Origin: Paenibacillus sp. FSL H7-0331 | GTDB taxonomy: Bacteria > Bacillota > Bacilli > Paenibacillales > NBRC-103111 | Length of the DNA stretch: 60,920 bases | Assembly (NCBI RefSeq): GCF_001956045.1 | Contig: NZ_MRTH01000043.1 | Coordinates: 1 to 60,920 of the forward strand | Direction of reading: 5' to 3' | Shown here: positions 55,823-60,920 of the stretch, piece by piece | Numbering within the stretch: the stretch's first letter is position 1 | Layout of the letters: each line of letters begins with the position of its first letter | Translations under genes and position numbers: made by a program | Notes under the pieces: generated by a model | Told to the model about the DNA's origin: nothing | What the model saw: the letters and a program-made list of their open reading frames with translations, nothing else | Databases searched by the model: none

Positions 55823-56884
55823 ATGCAGCATGAACTCAATTTATTACAGCAGTTTGCAGGCACTTTTTTAAAGGATATCAATATGGGGGTCTTTGTAATA
55901 AACACCGATTTTGAATTGGTGGATATTAGTGACATGGCATGCCGTGTATTAGGGTTGAAAAAAGAAGAGGTTATGAACCAATCGATGGATAGTATTTTTG
56001 TCGAGCTCCCTGCGGAGCACCGTTTAGTACATCGCAATATATTAGAAGGTATGGTCGTACGTAATCATGCGCTGTCATGGACTAACAATCAAGACCGGTA
56101 TGAGTTGCTGCTTGATTCTAATGTGCTTCGTGATGAGCAGAACAAAATTGTCGGGGCTTATATCATTTTTAAAGATGTCACTAATCTGCGCTCATTGGAA
56201 GAGCAGGTACGTAGAAGTGACCGGTTGGCGATGATTGGGCAGATTGCAGCTGGCACGGCTCATGAGATTCGTAATCCATTAACGTCCATTAAAGGATTCC
56301 TTCAGATGCTGCGAAAAACGCTGCAAATTCACGGAATGGATCGTGAGAGCGGATTTGCCGATATTATGCTGGGTGAAATCAATCGTATTAACGAATTGGT
56401 TAGTGAATTTCTGCTATTAAGCAAACCGAAGAACGTAACGTATCAGTCGCTTGATATTTCTCAGGTTATTAAAGAAATGCTGCCGATCATTAATAATGAA
56501 GCTGTACTACATAGGGTCATTGTCAGATATGATGCTGCGGAAAAGCTGCCGCAGGTTATAGCGGATGGTGAGCTGTTAAAACAGGTTTTTTTGAACATAT
56601 GCAAAAATGGCATCGAGGCTATGGTGGATGGCGGGCAACTGGTGTTGACAGAAAGAGTCGATGTGGAGGAGCGAATTGTAAGCATCGATATCCATGATTC
56701 AGGGCCCGGCATTCCGATGTTTGTCATTGATAAAATTTTTGATCCCTTTTTTACGACCAAGGATGAAGGTACTGGCCTGGGGCTGTCTGTGTGTCAACGA
56801 ATTATCCATGATGTAGGCGGGCATATCCGTGTTTCCTCCAAAGGCTTCGGTACTACGTTTACGGTAGGAATCCCGTACCCGTAA
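55823..56884 (+). CDS. Soluble PAS-domain sensor histidine kinase
   Basis: 353 residues from the ATG at 55823, with GGGGTGGAG upstream. One PAS domain (about 20-125), then HisKA with H147 in [18 protein letters not shown] and HATPase with N box [12 protein letters not shown]1 [24 protein letters not shown]. No transmembrane helix, so it senses a cytosolic signal. No response regulator is adjacent. Sequence style is close to KinA/KinE sporulation kinases, and spo0F, an orphan receiver, lies 7 kb upstream; a role as phosphorelay kinase is plausible. Confidence 0.9.
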   Translation: MQHELNLLQQFAGTFLKDINMGVFVINTDFELVDISDMACRVLGLKKEEVMNQSMDSIFVELPAEHRLVHRNILEGMVVRNHALSWTNNQDRYELLLDSNVLRDEQNKIVGAYIIFKDVTNLRSLEEQVRRSDRLAMIGQIAAGTAHEIRNPLTSIKGFLQMLRKTLQIHGMDRESGFADIMLGEINRINELVSEFLLLSKPKNVTYQSLDISQVIKEMLPIINNEAVLHRVIVRYDAAEKLPQVIADGELLKQVFLNICKNGIEAMVDGGQLVLTERVDVEERIVSIDIHDSGPGIPMFVIDKIFDPFFTTKDEGTGLGLSVCQRIIHDVGGHIRVSSKGFGTTFTVGIPYP

Positions 56885-56949
56885 GTACTTCATTCGCGTG
56901 GGTAAGTGTAGTATACTATAGAGGATGAACCACTATTGGAGCTGACGCT

Positions 56950-58737
56950 ATGGCACATATCGCTTTATACCGAACGTGGAGACCGCAGGCTTTCCGAGAT
57001 ATTGTAGGTCAGAAGCATATCGTACAAACACTTCAAAATTCGCTGCGTGAAGGGCGGGTTACACACGCTTATTTGTTTAATGGTCCACGAGGAACAGGGA
57101 AAACGAGTGCTGCCAAAATATTGGCCAAAGCCGTTAACTGCCTGAGTGGTCCTGCTGAAGAGCCCTGCAACCAATGTGCCAATTGTATCCGTATTACGGA
57201 AGGTGCCGTGATGGATGTAGTGGAAATCGATGCCGCCTCTAATCGGGGGGTAGAAGAGATCCGTGATATTCGTGACAAAGTGAAATATGCACCTACCGAA
57301 GTTCGCCAAAAGGTGTATATTATCGATGAAGTACACATGCTGACAACAGAGGCATTTAATGCACTCCTCAAAACATTAGAAGAACCGCCTCCCCATGTGA
57401 TGTTCATTCTTGCTACTACTGAGCCTCATAAGCTGCCAGCAACGATTATTTCCCGCTGCCAACGGTTTGACTTCCGGCGTGTTTCACTGGATGAACAGGT
57501 TGAACGTCTTCATCTGGTCTGTCAGGAAGAACAGATAGAGGCTGAGGAGAACGCCCTCCGCTTCATTGCCCGTTTGTCCGATGGCGGGATGCGGGATGCA
57601 CTAAGCTTGCTGGATCAAATTATGGCATTTTCGGGTAAACGCGTTACGTATGATGATGTAGTATCGATTACCGGGGGAATGGCCTCAGATCAATTTCAAA
57701 TATTGGTCGAGGCCATCAAGCGCCGAGATGTACCAGCCGTATTGCAATTAATTGACTCATTTATGCAAGAGGGCAAAAGCGCAGATAAATGTATGGAGAA
57801 TCTGCTCTTCTATTTCCGTGATTTGCTGATGGTTAAGCTGGTGCCTGACTCACAGGCTGTCACGGATCGTATTCATGATGTCAAAGCGTTCGTATCCGTG
57901 GCAGCAGCGTTCACGTCACAGGAGCTCATTTCCATGATCGACTCGCTTAATTATTATCAGACAGAGATGAAGTACTCCGTTCAGCCGCAGACACTGCTTG
58001 AGGTTGCCTTGATGAAGCTTTGCAGTGTATCAGCAGCGGATTCAGGTGTAGCTGCAGCGTTGGAGTCGACTGGTACATTGCAGGCGACTGGAGAGTCGGC
58101 AGTCAGAGATCATGCGTCCGATGGGCTGGTAACCCAGCTAACCAGTCGGATTCAGCGTCTTGAGGAGCAGTTGGCTCAGCTGCTGAAACAGGGGGGTGGA
58201 TCGTCCGCAGCGAGTTCGCACAGCGGCAGTAGTCCTTCGGGAACTGGCATGCGAACTTCGTCTAATCCCGCTGCCATGAAGAAAAGCGTTGAGAAGCTGG
58301 ATGGCTACTTGCTTGGCAGGGAAGAACCGGAATGCAAGAACGTGCTTCAAAAGTGGGGGCAAGTATTGTCCCGCGTTAAAGAGCAAAAAATAACGATTCA
58401 TGCCTGGCTCGTAGACGGAGAGCCGGTCTCGCTGCATAATGATAATGTATTGGTTGCTTTTAAAAGCGCCATGCATCGGGAGACGACCGAGAAGCCAGCT
58501 AACAAACCGATGATTGAACAGGTAATGGCTGAAGTAATGGGTAGACCGCTGAAGCTGGTTACCATTATGCTTAAGGATTGGAACGCTGCTTCAGATGAAT
58601 CGAAGAATGTAGTCAGAAGTAAAGAAGAGCTCAAGCTTATCCCTGAGGGAGAACCTGATGCTCCTGCGAATGAACAATGGATCGACGAAGCCATTAAATT
58701 GTTTGGCGCCGATCTCGTAGAGATCAAGTCGGATTGA
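56950..58737 (+). CDS. dnaX: DNA polymerase III subunit gamma/tau
   Basis: 595 residues. AAA+ clamp-loader ATPase: Walker A NGPRGTGKTSAAK, zinc cysteines CLSGP..CNQCANC, DEVHML Walker B, sensor 1 LATTEPHKLPATIISRCQRF. The C-terminal third has a Ser/Gly-rich linker (about 415-440) and the tau-specific part that contacts polymerase. It loads the sliding clamp during replication. It starts 65 bases after the kinase gene and precedes yaaK and recR, the usual arrangement. Confidence 0.97.
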   Translation: MAHIALYRTWRPQAFRDIVGQKHIVQTLQNSLREGRVTHAYLFNGPRGTGKTSAAKILAKAVNCLSGPAEEPCNQCANCIRITEGAVMDVVEIDAASNRGVEEIRDIRDKVKYAPTEVRQKVYIIDEVHMLTTEAFNALLKTLEEPPPHVMFILATTEPHKLPATIISRCQRFDFRRVSLDEQVERLHLVCQEEQIEAEENALRFIARLSDGGMRDALSLLDQIMAFSGKRVTYDDVVSITGGMASDQFQILVEAIKRRDVPAVLQLIDSFMQEGKSADKCMENLLFYFRDLLMVKLVPDSQAVTDRIHDVKAFVSVAAAFTSQELISMIDSLNYYQTEMKYSVQPQTLLEVALMKLCSVSAADSGVAAALESTGTLQATGESAVRDHASDGLVTQLTSRIQRLEEQLAQLLKQGGGSSAASSHSGSSPSGTGMRTSSNPAAMKKSVEKLDGYLLGREEPECKNVLQKWGQVLSRVKEQKITIHAWLVDGEPVSLHNDNVLVAFKSAMHRETTEKPANKPMIEQVMAEVMGRPLKLVTIMLKDWNAASDESKNVVRSKEELKLIPEGEPDAPANEQWIDEAIKLFGADLVEIKSD

Positions 58738-58806
58738 TGAGCAAATAATTAAGGTACTTCATTTGAGGTATACAATGACACCTACATGACTGAGGAGCTG
58801 AATCGA

Positions 58807-59118
58807 ATGAATAATATGAATCAAATGATGAAGCAAGTAAAAAAAATGCAAGAGCAAATGCTGAAAACTCAAGAGGAGTTGGCTCTTAAATCAGTTGAAG
58901 GAACAGCAGGCGGTGGCGTTGTCACGGTTGTCGTGAACGGCCAAAAGAAAGTAACCTCCATCTTGATTAAACCCGAGGCTGTGGATCCTGATGATGTCGA
59001 AATGCTGCAGGATCTTGTGTTGACAGCTATTAACGATGCCATGACCAAAGCTGAAGAGCTGGCCAACAAAGAAATGGGACGCTTAACCGGCGGCGTGAAC
59101 ATTCCAGGTCTATTCTAG
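58807..59118 (+). CDS. YbaB/EbfC-family nucleoid-associated protein (YaaK)
   Basis: 103 residues from the ATG at 58807 with GAGGAG upstream. The Met/Gln/Lys-rich helix [17 protein letters not shown], then [19 protein letters not shown] and a C-terminal [13 protein letters not shown] are family hallmarks. It binds DNA as a dimer; precise role unclear, and it is nearly always found between dnaX and recR, as here. Confidence 0.93.
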   Translation: MNNMNQMMKQVKKMQEQMLKTQEELALKSVEGTAGGGVVTVVVNGQKKVTSILIKPEAVDPDDVEMLQDLVLTAINDAMTKAEELANKEMGRLTGGVNIPGLF

Positions 59119-59154
59119 TCTTCGAGTCCGATCACACTATAAGAGCGCGATCTC

Positions 59155-59187
59155 ACAGGCGTTTCTCTATGAAGCGTCCTGTTTTTT
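59155..59187 (+). terminator. Terminator between yaaK and recR
   Basis: ACAGG.CG.TT pairs with AA.CG.CCTGT, followed by TTTTTT. Confidence 0.65.
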
Positions 59188-59216
59188 ATGATCAGGCTCT
59201 ATAAGGAGCTATCCCT

Positions 59217-59813
59217 TTGTTTTATCCCGAACCGCTAGCGAAACTTATCGATGCCTTTTCCCGATTGCCGGGTATTGGACCCAAAACAGCGGCACGACAT
59301 GCTTTTCATGTGCTGCGCATGAAGGAAGAGGATTGCATCGAATTTGCCAAAGCTTTAGTCAATGTCAAAAGAAATCTGCACTACTGCTCGGTATGCTGTA
59401 ACATTACGGATATGGATCCATGCCGCATTTGTCAGGACAAAGGCAGGGACCGATCTATCATTTGTGTCGTTCAAGAGCCTAAGGACTTGGTTGCTATGGA
59501 GAGAACGAGAGAGTTTAATGGTTATTACCACGTTCTTCATGGTGCTATTTCTCCAATGGAAGGTATCGGTCCGGATGAGCTCCGCATAGCTGATTTGTTG
59601 AAACGTTTGGGTGATGAACAGGTTCAGGAGCTTATTCTTGCTACCAACCCCAACATTGAAGGAGAAGCAACCGCGATGTATTTGTCTAGATTGGTGCGTT
59701 CCTTTGGGCTTAAAGTTACCCGAATTGCTCACGGGCTTCCGGTAGGCGGAGATTTGGAATATGCAGATGAGGTAACGCTAACCAAATCGCTTGAAGGCCG
59801 TCGTGAAATATAA
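59217..59813 (+). CDS. recR: Recombination protein RecR
   Basis: 198 residues, exact family size. Helix-hairpin-helix [16 protein letters not shown], zinc finger with C-x2-C...C-x2-C ([16 protein letters not shown]), Toprim domain with [14 protein letters not shown], then [16 protein letters not shown] and [18 protein letters not shown]. It works with RecF and RecO in loading RecA at gaps. The start is TTG, 8 bases after AAGGAG. Confidence 0.97.
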   Translation: MFYPEPLAKLIDAFSRLPGIGPKTAARHAFHVLRMKEEDCIEFAKALVNVKRNLHYCSVCCNITDMDPCRICQDKGRDRSIICVVQEPKDLVAMERTREFNGYYHVLHGAISPMEGIGPDELRIADLLKRLGDEQVQELILATNPNIEGEATAMYLSRLVRSFGLKVTRIAHGLPVGGDLEYADEVTLTKSLEGRREI

Positions 59814-59856
59814 GCCCGCATTAGAAATGAGTATGAATTAAAGATTCAACCAACAA

Positions 59857-59890
59857 AAGTCTTGCAGGTCATTCCTGTAAGGCTTTTTTA
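59857..59890 (+). terminator. Terminator after recR
   Basis: AAGTCTTGCAGG pairs with CCTGTAAGGCTT (two wobble or mismatch positions) across TCATT, then TTTTT. Confidence 0.8.
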
Positions 59891-60023
59891 TGTTGTGACC
59901 ATAGTTCTATTAATGCTATCGATTCCATACTTATAGAGTATAGGACAAACATGTTTAGTGGCGGCTGAGGGAGCTGGTGGACATGTTCGTCGTCTTATAC
60001 ATGTATGCTTAAGGAGGGATCGC

Positions 60024-60308
60024 ATGGGAATGTGGGATCGTGTTACGCGTGAACAACGGAAGGCTATGCAGCTTCTTAACAGTGAAAAGATGCAATTGCT
60101 ACAGGAAATTGAGAAGGCGCGCTTGGATTGGGTTACGGCTCAGCATCGTCTTGATATCGTCATTGAACATGATCAGATTGATTATGCGATCTATGCCTTG
60201 GAAGCTTCTCAGAAGCGCTTGGACATGCTGTTTAAACAAGCCAAGAGGATGAAGCTATCTGCGTGGGATGTCCGTAACAGTAAGAATGAGATTGTAACAT
60301 TTAAATAA
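60024..60308 (+). CDS. DUF2508 protein (YaaL-like)
   Basis: 94 residues from the ATG at 60024 with AAGGAGGG upstream. Helical and charged: LLNSEKMQLLQEIEKARLDW, IDYAIYALEASQKRLDMLFKQAK, predicted coiled coil. Function unknown. Located between recR and bofA as in B. subtilis, which supports the family call. Confidence 0.88.
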   Translation: MGMWDRVTREQRKAMQLLNSEKMQLLQEIEKARLDWVTAQHRLDIVIEHDQIDYAIYALEASQKRLDMLFKQAKRMKLSAWDVRNSKNEIVTFK

Positions 60309-60409
60309 AGGCATAGCTTTTTGCTAATGAGATAGCTTGCTAAGGCAGCGATAACATTTTTATACAGTTAGCTGGCTGTGCAAAGCCTTGGGAGGGTGAC
60401 ATAAAGTAC

Positions 60410-60679
60410 ATGACGAAGCTATATTTACTGTGGGGGATACTTAGCATTTCGGTAATATTACTGATGATTATCTTGTTTCGCTATAGACAAGCTTTCCAAT
60501 GGCTCGGATATCTTTGTTTTAATGTTGCATTAGCTGCTTTTTTATTGTATATTGTAAATCTGCTTGAAGGCTATACACAATTGGAAGTGCCTATAAACCC
60601 CGTAACTGTAGGAACAATAAGTGTTTTGGGTATACCTGGACTTCTCATGTTGGTTGCTTTGAAGCTGTGGATTGTTTGA
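60410..60679 (+). CDS. bofA: Pro-sigma-K processing inhibitor BofA family protein
   Basis: 89 residues with two or three hydrophobic helices (about 5-22, 33-50, 68-88) and the family motif NPVTVGTISVLGIPGLLML near the C-terminus. In sporulation BofA and SpoIVFA hold the membrane protease SpoIVFB inactive until a forespore signal arrives. Position before a ribosomal RNA operon matches B. subtilis. GGGAGG upstream. Confidence 0.92.
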   Translation: MTKLYLLWGILSISVILLMIILFRYRQAFQWLGYLCFNVALAAFLLYIVNLLEGYTQLEVPINPVTVGTISVLGIPGLLMLVALKLWIV

Positions 60680-60724
60680 TAGTCTGGCTGAAAATCGTAA
60701 GTATCTTTTATTTTAAAAAAAGAC

Positions 60725-60754
60725 TTGCATTAACTTCTGAAGTTGTGTTATATT
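60725..60754 (+). promoter_or_regulatory. Ribosomal RNA operon promoter
   Basis: TTGCAT (60725-60730) and TATATT (60749-60754) with an 18-base spacer, 170 bases from the edge. The AT-rich stretch just upstream, with an A7 run, fits an UP element. Confidence 0.7.
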
Positions 60755-60844
60755 AAAGAAGTCGCCGCTAAAAGAAATGCGATTAAAGCGGTAACGTATT
60801 AAAGTAATAAAAGTAGTTAATTAATAATGAATTTTGTAGCATTT

Positions 60845-60859
60845 GTCCTTTGAAAACTG
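60845..60859 (+). promoter_or_regulatory. boxA antitermination site of the pre-16S leader
   Basis: TGTCCTTTGAAAACT closely matches the boxA element found in Bacillota rRNA leaders. The 16S gene should begin just past the right edge. Confidence 0.65.
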
Positions 60860-60920
60860 AATCAACGAGTGAGTAAATAGCAGTACAAGAGAATGCAAAT
60901 TCTCGTCAGCAGTGAATGAG

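Noticed and set aside
60760..60920. Start of 16S rRNA inside the window
   Set aside because: Only promoter and boxA leader can be seen; the conserved 16S 5' end does not appear before the edge.

Overview
The window looks like a chromosomal segment of an endospore-forming Bacillota of the Paenibacillus type. The evidence is a run of genes whose order is known from Bacillus subtilis (rpoE-pyrG-spo0F-fba-murA-rho-rpmE and SRP RNA-dnaX-yaaK-recR-yaaL-bofA-rrn), the sporulation genes spo0F and bofA, a YhcN-type lipoprotein, and response regulators with a C-terminal BTAD domain. Almost all genes have strong AGGAGG-type ribosome binding sites. No prophage, CRISPR array, tRNA or defence island is visible.

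Layout. 1-4.9 kb: the 5' part of a giant secreted surface protein (minus strand, running off the left edge), divergent from an orphan response regulator. 6.5-6.9 kb: two abutting transposase remnants. 6.9-12.4 kb: a SNF2 helicase/SWIM protein pair (YwqA/YwqB-like), a small unknown gene and a pterin dehydratase. 12.5-20 kb: GNAT acetyltransferase, two-domain sulfurtransferase, a double-kinase hybrid sensor meeting its probable response regulator tail to tail, and a photolyase. 20.2-25.7 kb: an NlpC/P60 hydrolase under a c-di-AMP riboswitch, a membrane protein with an M1 peptidase, YwhD and a SanA/DUF218 protein. 26-30.3 kb: odhA-odhB of the TCA cycle. 30.4-37.2 kb: accessory metabolic genes (Ohr, sugar isomerase-like, aldo/keto reductase, MFS pump, nucleotidyltransferase-like, dienelactone hydrolase, alpha/beta hydrolase). 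37.1-43.3 kb: class A PBP, speE-speB, a Tat-type metallophosphoesterase and an AraC regulator. 43.3-46.9 kb: a repeat-rich zone around ywiB, a subtilase and rpoE. 46.9-60.7 kb: the conserved housekeeping block, ending in a ribosomal RNA promoter and leader, so a 16S gene should start just beyond the right edge.

How the parts work together. odhA/odhB, fba, pyrG and murA give central metabolism and precursors; rpoE, rho and rpmE serve transcription and translation; dnaX, yaaK and recR serve replication and repair. spo0F, preceded by a sigma-H type promoter and a 0A box, and the soluble PAS kinase at 55.8 kb probably belong to the sporulation phosphorelay, with bofA acting late. The sequence shows several regulatory RNA elements: a c-di-AMP riboswitch directly against a ribosome binding site, a pyrG leader with the features of CTP-sensing reiterative transcription, a hairpin after rpmE that buries the next gene's ribosome binding site, and two stacked hairpins between speE and speB.

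The most unusual items are a two-part palindromic repeat family found in inverted orientation upstream of both the AraC gene and pyrG, a Rho factor with a serine-rich C-terminal tail of about 124 residues, the double-kinase hybrid sensor, the rpmE-lipoprotein hairpin, and the repeat architecture of the surface protein. All assignments rest on reading the sequence and on family knowledge; no database search was run.
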